DNA of 64,000 nucleotides from DASUXY01 sp035301985. GTDB taxonomy: Bacteria; Bacillota; Bacilli; Bacillales; Amphibacillaceae. The position numbers and the translations under genes are program-made. Below, piece after piece: positions 23,845-32,238 of this stretch; positions within the stretch are counted from its first letter, which is position 1; every line of letters starts with the position of its first letter. Under the pieces are notes generated by a model, which saw only the letters and a program-made list of their open reading frames with translations, was not told where the DNA came from and did no database searches. The stretch covers positions 1 to 64,000 of the forward strand of contig DATGTE010000049.1 of assembly GCA_035301985.1 (NCBI GenBank), given 5' to 3'.

Positions 23845-26800
23845 ATGGAGCAAATCGAAATTTATCAGTCAACACATCCGATTCGTTTTGTAACCGCTTC
23901 CAGTTTATTTGATGGGCATGATGCATCGATTAATATTATGCGTCGCATTCTGCAGTCGAGTGGAGCAGAAGTGATTCACCTAGGGCACAACCGCTCGGTT
24001 GAAGAAATTGTCCACGCTGCGATTCAGGAAGACGTGCAAGGGATTTCCGTTTCATCGTACCAAGGGGGACACGTCGAGTATTTTAAATATATGATCGATT
24101 TGTTAAAGGAATTAGGGGCCGATCATATTAAGGTTTTTGGTGGCGGTGGTGGAGTGATTATTCCTCGTGAAATAAAAGAGTTGCACGAATATGGCGTATC
24201 AAAAATATTTTCTCCCGAAGATGGACGCCGTTTAGGTTTGCAAGGAATGATTAACCACATGCTTGAAGAATGTGATTTTATGCCGCCGATCGATCATAAA
24301 CAAGATTTTGAAAAGCTGTTAGAAGGAAACCGACAGGCGATTTCACGATTCATTACGTTTATGGAAAATGAAGAGGATGAAGAAGAAAAGAAACACGTAT
24401 TGAATGCTTTAAGAGAGAAGGGAGATTCTTCAATTCCAGTATTGGGGATTACTGGAACGGGTGGAGCAGGAAAAAGTTCATTGACCGATGAGTTGATTCG
24501 CCGGTTCATTCATGAAGTTCCTGACAAAAAAATAGCGGTCATTTCCATTGATCCGACAAAAAGAAAAACCGGTGGGGCTTTACTTGGCGACCGTATTCGT
24601 ATGAATGCCATCTTTACCGATCGAGTTTATATGCGATCATTAGCGACACGTGATTCAAGGAGTGAATTATCGAAAGCCATTCAAGATGTGATTGCCGTCG
24701 TTCGTGCATCGGGTTATGATTTCATTATTGTGGAGACGAGCGGAATTGGCCAAGGGGACGCTGCTATAACCGAAATCACCGATTTATCTATGTACGTCAT
24801 GACCGCAGAGTATGGTGCACCGACACAACTTGAAAAAATTGACATGATTGATTTTGCTGATTTCATCGTCATCAATAAGTTTGAACAACGTGGCTCTGAG
24901 GATGCACTTAGCCAAGTACGCAAGCAATATGAACGCAGTCACTTGCTCTTCCATGAAAACCAAGAGGAGTTTCCTGTTTTTGGAACGATTGCAAGTCAGT
25001 TTAATGATGTCGGTACGAATGCATTGTTTGCAGCGATCATCAATAAACTCAATGAATCCTATGGTTGGGATGCTCCAATCGCATATGAGGGAGATAAGAC
25101 GAGCGAAAAACAAAATATGATTATTACGAATGAGAGACGTCATTATTTATTAGAAATCGCAACCCATGTGCGTAATTACCATAAAAATGTTGAAAATCAA
25201 AGTGAAGTTGCTCGCAAGCTCTTTCAGCTACATGGTGCTAAACAAGCCGTACAAGATGAACAAACCGAGCAGTTGCTCGAGAAAACGATCGAAAAATATG
25301 AAGAAAAGCTAGATGCATCTTCTAAAAAACTTCTCCAATCATGGGATGAAATGAAGGAGAAATATGCACAAGAAACAATGCGTTTTCCAGTACGTAATCG
25401 GGAAATTGAAGTCGATATCCAAACGGAATCATTAGCTGGATTGAAAATACCTAAAGTCGCTTTCCCGACCTATACAGATTGGGGAGACCGACTCACGTGG
25501 CTTCTTAGGGAAAATGTTCCAGGAGCATTCCCATTCACTGCTGGGGTTTTCCCTTTCAAACGAAAGGGTGAGGATCCAACACGACAGTTCGCTGGTGAAG
25601 GGACACCGGAGCGGACGAACCGACGCTTTCACTATTTGTCAAAAGGAGAGGAAGCGAAGCGCCTGTCAACTGCTTTTGATTCGGTGACACTGTACGGAGA
25701 AGATCCGGATTATCGACCAGACATTTATGGAAAAGTTGGTGAAAGTGGAGTAAATATTTGTACATTAGAAGATATGAAAAAACTGTATGACGGTTTTGAT
25801 TTAACAGATCCGAAAACATCCGTTTCCATGACGATTAATGGGCCCGCTCCAATCATCTTAGCGATGTACTTCAATACAGCCATTGACCAGCAAGTCGATA
25901 AATTTACAAAAGAAAACAATCGCGAACCGAACAAAGAGGAGTATGAAACGATTAAAGCAGAAACGTTATCTGTTGTCCGGGGAACGGTTCAAGCAGATAT
26001 CCTTAAAGAAGACCAAGGACAAAATACGTGTATTTTCTCGACGGAATTTGCTTTGCGTATGATGGGTGATATTCAACAATACTTTATCGATAACAACGTA
26101 CGAAATTATTATTCTGTATCGATTTCCGGTTATCATATCGCTGAAGCAGGAGCCAATCCAATTACACAGCTTGCATTTACATTAGCAAATGGATTTACGT
26201 ACGTTGAATATTATTTAAGTCGCGGGATGGATATCAATGATTTTGCTCCGAATTTATCATTCTTTTTCTCGAATGGTCTCGATCCGGAATATACCGTTAT
26301 TGGTCGGGTAGCACGCCGTATTTGGGCGATTGCAATGCGCGACAAATATGGGGCAAATGAGCGGAGTCAAAAATTAAAATACCACATTCAAACGTCTGGC
26401 CGATCACTCCATGCCCAAGAAATCGACTTTAATGACATACGAACGACTTTGCAAGCGCTACTAGCGATTCAAGACAATTGTAATTCACTGCATACAAATG
26501 CTTACGATGAAGCGATCACAACACCGACAGAGGAATCTGTTCGACGCGCGATGGCCATTCAAATGATTATCAATCGGGAATTTGGTCTCATGAAAAATGA
26601 AAACGCTCTCCAAGGGTCATTTATTGTTGAAGAACTGACCGATTTAGTTGAGGAAGCCGTTTTACAAGAGTTTGAGCGGATCAATGACCGCGGAGGTGTT
26701 CTCAGTGCGATGGAACGTCAATATCAACGCGGGAAAATCCAAGAAGAGTCCCTCTATTACGAAGCGAAGAAACATTCGGGAAAACTACCGATTATCGGCG

Positions 26801-27084
26801 TAAACACGTATTTAAATCCAAATCCACCATCTGAGGAAGAAATCGACTCCATGGAATTAGCCCGAGCGACGAAGGAAGAAAAAGAACATCAAATTCAAGA
26901 ACTGAAAAAGTTCCAAGAAGCAAATAAAGGGAGTGTCGATGAAGCATTAACCCGTTTGAAAGAGGTTGCTGCTTCAGGAGGAAATATATTTGCAGAATTA
27001 ATGGAAACTGTTCGGGTTGCAAGCTTAGGACAAATTTCCAAAGCTTTATATGAAGTAGGAGGACAATATCGCAGAAATATGTAG
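23845..27084 (+). CDS. icmF: Fused B12-dependent isobutyryl-CoA mutase IcmF
   Basis: 1079-residue fusion that interconverts isobutyryl-CoA and n-butyryl-CoA (some Bacillaceae enzymes also act on isovaleryl/pivalyl-CoA). Order: B12-binding domain (residues 1-140; base-off motif FDGHDAS at 22-28), MeaI-like GTPase chaperone (P-loop GITGTGGAGKSS at 201-212, later NKFEQ), linker, then mutase TIM barrel (FPFTAGVFPFKRKGEDPTRQF onward). Start ATG 23845 follows AAGGGGG. An in-frame ATG at 23794 lacks one. A perfect cre lies in the first codons. With acdA and mmgABC it would feed valine- or branched-fatty-acid-derived isobutyryl-CoA into beta-oxidation. Confidence 0.94.
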   Translation: MEQIEIYQSTHPIRFVTASSLFDGHDASINIMRRILQSSGAEVIHLGHNRSVEEIVHAAIQEDVQGISVSSYQGGHVEYFKYMIDLLKELGADHIKVFGGGGGVIIPREIKELHEYGVSKIFSPEDGRRLGLQGMINHMLEECDFMPPIDHKQDFEKLLEGNRQAISRFITFMENEEDEEEKKHVLNALREKGDSSIPVLGITGTGGAGKSSLTDELIRRFIHEVPDKKIAVISIDPTKRKTGGALLGDRIRMNAIFTDRVYMRSLATRDSRSELSKAIQDVIAVVRASGYDFIIVETSGIGQGDAAITEITDLSMYVMTAEYGAPTQLEKIDMIDFADFIVINKFEQRGSEDALSQVRKQYERSHLLFHENQEEFPVFGTIASQFNDVGTNALFAAIINKLNESYGWDAPIAYEGDKTSEKQNMIITNERRHYLLEIATHVRNYHKNVENQSEVARKLFQLHGAKQAVQDEQTEQLLEKTIEKYEEKLDASSKKLLQSWDEMKEKYAQETMRFPVRNREIEVDIQTESLAGLKIPKVAFPTYTDWGDRLTWLLRENVPGAFPFTAGVFPFKRKGEDPTRQFAGEGTPERTNRRFHYLSKGEEAKRLSTAFDSVTLYGEDPDYRPDIYGKVGESGVNICTLEDMKKLYDGFDLTDPKTSVSMTINGPAPIILAMYFNTAIDQQVDKFTKENNREPNKEEYETIKAETLSVVRGTVQADILKEDQGQNTCIFSTEFALRMMGDIQQYFIDNNVRNYYSVSISGYHIAEAGANPITQLAFTLANGFTYVEYYLSRGMDINDFAPNLSFFFSNGLDPEYTVIGRVARRIWAIAMRDKYGANERSQKLKYHIQTSGRSLHAQEIDFNDIRTTLQALLAIQDNCNSLHTNAYDEAITTPTEESVRRAMAIQMIINREFGLMKNENALQGSFIVEELTDLVEEAVLQEFERINDRGGVLSAMERQYQRGKIQEESLYYEAKKHSGKLPIIGVNTYLNPNPPSEEEIDSMELARATKEEKEHQIQELKKFQEANKGSVDEALTRLKEVAASGGNIFAELMETVRVASLGQISKALYEVGGQYRRNM
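23888..23902 (+). promoter_or_regulatory. Intragenic cre site at the start of icmF
   Basis: TTGTAACCGCTTCCA matches WTGNAANCGNWNNCW at every fixed position and lies 44 bases inside the coding sequence, where CcpA road-block repression is known to work. Confidence 0.55.
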
Positions 27085-27173
27085 TTGCTGATAAAAGTTG
27101 TATCGATCGGTATGATCATTATGCGAAAACAGAAGAGCGCTAGTACTGCTCGTAATTATAAATCATGTGATTG

Positions 27174-27209
27174 AAGGTTGAGTAAACGGACGATTTTACT
27201 CAACCTTTT
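27174..27209 (+). terminator. Intrinsic terminator after icmF
   Basis: A perfect 13-base stem AAGGTTGAGTAAA (27174-27186) with TTTACTCAACCTT (27195-27207) and a short T run. Confidence 0.85.
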
Positions 27210-27446
27210 GTTATGCCCGTTATCCAACCGATGACGATTCGGTAAAGCGGACATGTTTCATAAAAACATCAAATCCATGTCTAAATGATGAAGATTACAT
27301 GAATAAATATTGAACAATAACAGTGGTTGCAATGGTTGTTATGACTTTACTTGACGACAGTTGTAAATGTATTTATATTATAAAATATAAAAACACAAAC
27401 AAGGAAACAATCTAAATATAATCTGAAGAAAAGGGAGTGCAGGACC
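27210..27446 (+). other. Upstream region of rpoE
   Basis: AT-rich, no ORF. TTGACG (27352) with a TATA-rich stretch (27371-27390) is the likely promoter region but I cannot fix the -10. Confidence 0.4.
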
Positions 27447-27851
27447 GTGAGCTTGAAAAGTTATAGCCACGAACAATTACAAAAGATGTCTATGGTTGAA
27501 TTAGCTGAACTTGTATTATTGGATGAAAAAAAACCTTTAAAATTTAAAGATGTTTTTAAAAAAGTTGCGGAAATGAAAGAATTGACAACTGAAGCGCAAG
27601 ATCAATTAATCGCTCAGTTTTATACGGATTTAAATATGAATGGACGATTCGTCAGTTCAGGAAAAAACATGTGGGGTTTAAAGCGTTGGTATTTGGCCAA
27701 GCAAGTGAAAGAGGGTCAATCAGATGATCCACGTGTCATGGACAATGAAGAGGAAGACGAATTGTTAGGTTTAGAAGACGAAGAAGAATTTGATGAGTAT
27801 GGAGAGTTGGGAGAAGACTATGAGGACGATGAGGAATTTATCCCGAATTAA
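27447..27851 (+). CDS. rpoE: RNA polymerase delta subunit
   Basis: 134-residue delta factor of Gram-positive RNA polymerase, which promotes recycling and rapid response to initiating NTP. The folded N-terminal HARE-HTH domain (residues 1-90; QFYTDLNMNGRFV, MWGLKRWY) is followed by an acidic tail made almost only of Glu, Asp, Gly and Tyr. The tail is shorter than in B. subtilis (173 residues in total there). Start GTG follows AAGGGAG at 9 bases. It lies directly before pyrG as usual. Confidence 0.93.
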   Translation: MSLKSYSHEQLQKMSMVELAELVLLDEKKPLKFKDVFKKVAEMKELTTEAQDQLIAQFYTDLNMNGRFVSSGKNMWGLKRWYLAKQVKEGQSDDPRVMDNEEEDELLGLEDEEEFDEYGELGEDYEDDEEFIPN

Positions 27852-27880
27852 TGGCTGATAAAATCGCTATCCAATCAGTG

Positions 27881-27920
27881 GCAGCGTGCAAGTATATCCT
27901 TTAGGATAGGTCTGCTTTTA
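27881..27920 (+). terminator. Possible terminator after rpoE
   Basis: GCAG and CTGC flank an inner TATCCT/AGGATA hairpin, followed by TTTTA. Moderate strength. Confidence 0.45.
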
Positions 27921-27982
27921 TAAGGTGAACGTTTTGTTTCATCATCTAGAATATCGCTGTTGATTGGTCATAGCGTGAATCT

Positions 27983-28011
27983 TGACTTTTCAAGGACATA
28001 TGCGTACAATT
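27983..28011 (+). promoter_or_regulatory. pyrG promoter
   Basis: TTGACT (27983-27988), 17-base spacer, TACAAT (28006-28011). The predicted start is the GGG at 28019, seven bases downstream. Confidence 0.85.
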
Positions 28012-28018
28012 CTTATTG

Positions 28019-28070
28019 GGCTCTTTAAATCAAAACAGCGTTTCCCCTCTGTTAGGGGAGGCGCTTTTCT
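28019..28070 (+). promoter_or_regulatory. pyrG attenuator (G-reiteration control by CTP)
   Basis: The transcript would start GGGCTC (28019-28024). It then meets a terminator: AGCGTTTCCCCT (28038-28049) pairs with AGGGGAGGCGCT (28055-28066, two G-U pairs), followed by TTTT. This is the B. subtilis arrangement, in which low CTP makes polymerase add extra G at +1 to +3. The poly-G then pairs with the C/U-rich 5' arm of the terminator and prevents termination. Confidence 0.85.
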
Positions 28071-28157
28071 TATTTTATAACTCATGAGCTTGACCTTAGT
28101 AACCCAAACGTGTGTGATGTGACAAATGATATAGCAGAAATGAAAGAGGGATGTATG

Positions 28158-29750
28158 ATGACTAAATATATTTTTGTTACAGGTGGTGTCGTTTCATCAC
28201 TAGGAAAAGGGATTACGGCTGCTTCGTTAGGACGGTTGTTAAAAAATCGAGGCTTAAAGGTGACCATTCAAAAATTTGATCCGTATATCAATGTTGACCC
28301 CGGAACGATGAGTCCGTATCAGCACGGAGAAGTTTTTGTAACGGAAGATGGTGCAGAAACCGATTTAGACTTAGGACATTATGAACGGTTTATTGATATA
28401 AATTTGAATAAATATAGCAATATTACAACTGGAAAAGTGTATTCCAGTGTCATAAAAAAAGAACGTCGGGGTGACTATTTAGGGGCTACTGTTCAAGTCA
28501 TTCCCCATATTACGAATGAGATTAAGGATCAAGTTTTTCGAGCCGGGAAAGCGACTGAAGCAGACATCGTCATTACAGAAATTGGTGGTACAGTCGGTGA
28601 CATTGAGTCACTACCTTTTCTTGAAGCGATTCGGCAAATCAAAAGTGATTCCGGAAAAGAAAACGTCATGTATATTCATTGTACACTCGTTCCATACATT
28701 AAAGCAGCGGGTGAGATGAAAACCAAACCGACCCAACATAGTGTGAAAGAATTGCGTTCGTTAGGTATTCAGCCAGATGCAATTGTATTACGAACAGAAA
28801 TGCCGATTAGTAGAGAAATGAAACAAAAAATTGCCCTCTTTTGTGATATTGATGAACAAGCGGTTATTGAGATGCGTGATGCTGATACACTTTATCACAT
28901 ACCTATTGCCCTACAAGAGCAATATCTCGATCAGTTAGCTTGTGAGCATTTACAGTTAGATTGTCAACCAGCAAATATGGAAGAATGGAAACTGCTCGTG
29001 AACAGAGTGAGGAACTTAAGTCGAAAAATTGATATTGGCTTAGTTGGTAAATATGTGGAACTACCGGATGCCTATCTTTCCGTTGTCGAATCGTTGAAAC
29101 ATGCAGGATTTGCATACGATACGGACATCCACATTCATTGGATTAATTCTGAACAGTTGAACCGAGAAACGATCCAAGAGGCGTTAGCGAATGTTGATGG
29201 AATCGTTGTTCCTGGGGGATTCGGAAGTCGAGGAATCGACGGAAAAATTGAAGCGATTCGCTTTGCGCGTGAAAACAATATTCCTTTTTTAGGAATCGGT
29301 TTAGGCATGCAATTAGCAGCGGTCGAATTTTCCCGCAACGTTTTAGGCTGGTCGGATGCTCATACAGTAGAGATTCATCCGAATACAAAACATCCTATTA
29401 TTACGACAACAACTGCATCTGAGGAAACGGGTGCATGGCGATTAGGGAAGTATCCATGTCACTTGAAGGAAGGTACGAAGACGAAAGCAGCCTACGGCGG
29501 TGCGGATATCGTCGAAGAGCGTCATCGTCATCGTTATGAATTCAACAATAATTATCGAAAGCAACTTGAAGAGAACGGATTGATCATCTCTGGTGAAAGT
29601 CCGGACGGAGAGTTAGTTGAAACGATTGAAATAAAGGATCATCCATGGTTTGTCGCCTGTCAATTTCATCCAGAATTTAAGTCGCGTCCAACAAGACCAC
29701 AAGCATTATTTTTAGGATTCATTGGAGCGACTGTTGAACAAAACAACTGA
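28158..29750 (+). CDS. pyrG: CTP synthase lacking the glutaminase nucleophile
   Basis: 530-residue CTP synthase, making CTP from UTP, ATP and glutamine-derived ammonia. The N-terminal amidoligase domain is complete (KYIFVTGGVVSSLGKG, DPYINVDPGTMSPYQHGE). The C-terminal class I glutaminase domain keeps VPGGFGSRG and the His-Glu pair in CQFHPEFKSRP. The nucleophile elbow, normally GICLGMQ, reads GIGLGMQ: residue 381 is Gly (GGT at 29298-29300) instead of Cys. As written, the enzyme could use only free ammonia. Start ATG 28158 follows AAAGAGGG at 7 bases. Transcription is set by the attenuator at 28019. Confidence 0.93.
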   Translation: MTKYIFVTGGVVSSLGKGITAASLGRLLKNRGLKVTIQKFDPYINVDPGTMSPYQHGEVFVTEDGAETDLDLGHYERFIDINLNKYSNITTGKVYSSVIKKERRGDYLGATVQVIPHITNEIKDQVFRAGKATEADIVITEIGGTVGDIESLPFLEAIRQIKSDSGKENVMYIHCTLVPYIKAAGEMKTKPTQHSVKELRSLGIQPDAIVLRTEMPISREMKQKIALFCDIDEQAVIEMRDADTLYHIPIALQEQYLDQLACEHLQLDCQPANMEEWKLLVNRVRNLSRKIDIGLVGKYVELPDAYLSVVESLKHAGFAYDTDIHIHWINSEQLNRETIQEALANVDGIVVPGGFGSRGIDGKIEAIRFARENNIPFLGIGLGMQLAAVEFSRNVLGWSDAHTVEIHPNTKHPIITTTTASEETGAWRLGKYPCHLKEGTKTKAAYGGADIVEERHRHRYEFNNNYRKQLEENGLIISGESPDGELVETIEIKDHPWFVACQFHPEFKSRPTRPQALFLGFIGATVEQNN

Positions 29751-29760
29751 TGAATGCATA

Positions 29761-29790
29761 CCACGAGTAATCGATTGCTCGTGGTTTTTT
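29761..29790 (+). terminator. Intrinsic terminator after pyrG
   Basis: CCACGAG (29761-29767) pairs with CTCGTGG (29778-29784), followed by six T. Confidence 0.9.
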
Positions 29791-30020
29791 AACGTTAAAA
29801 AATGAAGCAATTAGATCCATTCTCTGCAATCTTTTTCGAATCTTTTAAGTAAACGCAGTAGATCGATTGCACTATGCGATTATAGTTTGATCAAAGGGGA
29901 CAAAAAAGTTTGGATAGTTGTGAATCTCAGAACATCAGTCGTGATGGATGAATGATATAGAAAAGAAGGTATTCCGGCGATTACTAGCGAAATGAATCGA
30001 TAAGAGGAGATGATTCATCG

Positions 30021-30380
30021 ATGAGAAAAATTTTAATAGCTGACGATGAACAAGGGATTTGTTTATTGTTACAAGAATTATTAGAAACAAATGGTTATGA
30101 GACCGTGACGGTTCAAACTGGAAAAGAAGCATTGGATGCTTTGAAAGCGGATTCATATGCACTGTTGATCATCGATTATAAATTACCGGTGTTAGATGGT
30201 GTAGAAGTGTTGGAACAACTCAATCAAGAAGGGTCTTTTACAACGCCTGTGATCATCATGAGTGGTTTAGTTGAGCAGATCGACGGGCGGATAAAAAACA
30301 TGCCATTTGTTAAGGATGTGTTAGCCAAACCATTTAATATTGGTGATTTACTATCCTTGATTCAAGCGTATGTTGAATAA
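30021..30380 (+). CDS. spo0F: Sporulation phosphorelay response regulator Spo0F
   Basis: 119-residue single-domain receiver that passes phosphate from sporulation kinases to Spo0B. Acidic pocket Asp8-Asp9, phosphorylation site Asp52 (LLIIDYKLP), Lys103. The residue equivalent to Thr82 is Ser81 (IIMSG). No output domain, as expected. Start ATG follows AAGAGGAGATG. The location before fbaA is the B. subtilis one. I looked for a SigH promoter upstream and found no good match. Confidence 0.9.
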   Translation: MRKILIADDEQGICLLLQELLETNGYETVTVQTGKEALDALKADSYALLIIDYKLPVLDGVEVLEQLNQEGSFTTPVIIMSGLVEQIDGRIKNMPFVKDVLAKPFNIGDLLSLIQAYVE

Positions 30381-30505
30381 TTGTTCACATACTTCGTATG
30401 AAGCATGCATACAATTGTTGCTAGTTGTTTGCATAGTTGGTATTCTAATATTGAAGTATCATTTTATTGAAAAATGAAAGGATCATCTTAGAGGGAGGAA
30501 ATAGG

Positions 30506-31369
30506 ATGCCGTTAGTTTCAATGAAAGAAATGCTGGAAAGAGCAAAAGAAAAACAGTATGCAGTTGGTCAGTTTAATTTAAATAATTTAGAATATGCGCA
30601 AGCGATTTTACAAGCAGCTGAAGAAGAGCAATCACCTGTGATTTTAGGGGTATCAGAAGGTGCACAGCGATATATGGGAGGTTATAAAGTAGTTGTTGCC
30701 ATGGTCAAAAGTTTGATGGAAGAGTATGGTACAACTGTCCCAGTAGCCATTCACCTCGATCACGGGTCAAGTTTTGAGCAATGTGCATTAGCGATTCAGG
30801 CAGGCTTCACATCGGTGATGATCGATGGATCACACTTGCCACTAGAAGAAAACATTGCGCTAACTAAAAAAGTTGTCGAATTAGCTCATATTCATGGCGT
30901 TTCCGTGGAAGCTGAACTTGGACGGATTGGTGGCGAGGAAGATGATGTCGTAGTCGATGACGCTGAAGCTTTTTACGCTATTCCTTCCGAATGTGAGCAA
31001 CTTGTCCGAGAAACAAATGTGGACTGTTTTGCACCTGCATTAGGTTCTGTTCATGGGCCGTATAAAGGTGAGCCAAATCTTGGTTTTGATCGGATGGAGG
31101 AAATTAAGGATTTGACAAACGTTCCATTAGTATTACATGGCGGAACAGGTATTCCAACGAAAGATATTCAACGAGCCATTTCATTGGGATCAGCAAAAAT
31201 CAACGTGAACACGGAAAATCAGATGGAACAGACGAAGAAGATTCGTGAAGTGTTGAAAGAGCAGCCAGATTTATATGATCCAAGAAAGTATATGGGACCC
31301 GGTCGAGAAGCTATAAAAGAAACGGTTATCGGTAAGATGCGCGAGTTTGGCTCATCGCAACAAGCATAA
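30506..31369 (+). CDS. fbaA: Class II fructose-1,6-bisphosphate aldolase
   Basis: 287-residue zinc-dependent aldolase for glycolysis and gluconeogenesis. Metal and catalytic residues are visible in AIHLDHGSSFE, EAELGRIGGEED, GSVHGPYKGEP and LVLHGGTGIP. Start ATG 30506 follows GAGGGAGGAAA. An earlier in-frame ATG at 30467 has no ribosome site. The tal gene follows after 54 bases, so they are probably one operon. Confidence 0.95.
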   Translation: MPLVSMKEMLERAKEKQYAVGQFNLNNLEYAQAILQAAEEEQSPVILGVSEGAQRYMGGYKVVVAMVKSLMEEYGTTVPVAIHLDHGSSFEQCALAIQAGFTSVMIDGSHLPLEENIALTKKVVELAHIHGVSVEAELGRIGGEEDDVVVDDAEAFYAIPSECEQLVRETNVDCFAPALGSVHGPYKGEPNLGFDRMEEIKDLTNVPLVLHGGTGIPTKDIQRAISLGSAKINVNTENQMEQTKKIREVLKEQPDLYDPRKYMGPGREAIKETVIGKMREFGSSQQA

Positions 31370-31423
31370 AATGCGAGCGAAATAACACATACTACATATG
31401 AGATGAGGAAGGAGGGAGAAAAG

Positions 31424-32065
31424 ATGAAGTTTTTTATTGACACAGCGAATATTGAAGAAATTCGCGCCGCCAATGAATTAGGTATTTTAGCAGGTGTGAC
31501 GACGAACCCTAGTCTCGTAGCTAAAGAAGGTGTATCCTTCCATGATCGCTTACGTGAAATCACTACTGAAGTGTCAGGATCGGTCAGTGCTGAAGTCATC
31601 TCTGAAGACAAAGAAGGGATGATTAAAGAGGGTAAAGAGCTTGCCGCTATTGCCCCAAATATTACCGTTAAAGTACCGATGACGATGGAAGGTTTAAAAG
31701 CCGTAAAAGCATTTAAAGAGCTGGACATACAAACGAATGTAACGCTGATCTTTAATGTAAATCAAGCTCTTTTGGCTGCGCGTGCTGGTGCTACATATGT
31801 ATCTCCTTTCTTGGGGCGCTTAGATGATATCGGTCATGATGGGATGACGCTCATTCAAGTCATTTCCGACATTTTTTCTCAACATAACCTTTCCACACAA
31901 ATTATTGCAGCTTCAATTAGACATCCATTACACGTGATAGATGCTGCACGAAATGGAGCACATATTGCTACCATTCCCTATGACGTCATTGAGCAACTAG
32001 TCAATCATCCACTAACGGACCAAGGAATTGAAAAATTTTTAGCTGATTGGAACAAACAAAAATAA
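31424..32065 (+). CDS. tal: Transaldolase (small TalB/FSA-type)
   Basis: 213-residue transaldolase of the short MipB/TalC group. Schiff-base Lys83 in NITVKVPMT; TTNPSLVAKEG near residues 26-36. It links sedoheptulose-7-phosphate/glyceraldehyde-3-phosphate to erythrose-4-phosphate/fructose-6-phosphate. Start ATG follows AAGGAGGGAG. Same place as B. subtilis ywjH between fbaA and murAB. Confidence 0.93.
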   Translation: MKFFIDTANIEEIRAANELGILAGVTTNPSLVAKEGVSFHDRLREITTEVSGSVSAEVISEDKEGMIKEGKELAAIAPNITVKVPMTMEGLKAVKAFKELDIQTNVTLIFNVNQALLAARAGATYVSPFLGRLDDIGHDGMTLIQVISDIFSQHNLSTQIIAASIRHPLHVIDAARNGAHIATIPYDVIEQLVNHPLTDQGIEKFLADWNKQK

Positions 32066-32238
32066 CTAACTAAATAACACGTGAGTTGGATAGACTAAGG
32101 ATAGAATCTTTTAAACTGTGTTGATAATTTTTGGTATTGGCTTACGAATAAACAGGGTGAATACTTGAATTCGATCAAATATACGGGTTCAAAATCACGT
32201 TTTGAACTACCTCTATTTTACAAAAGCGAGGTCTTGAC

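Noticed and set aside
29885..29940. SigH promoter upstream of spo0F
   Set aside because: GGGGA and GAAT elements exist but the spacing is about four bases too long.
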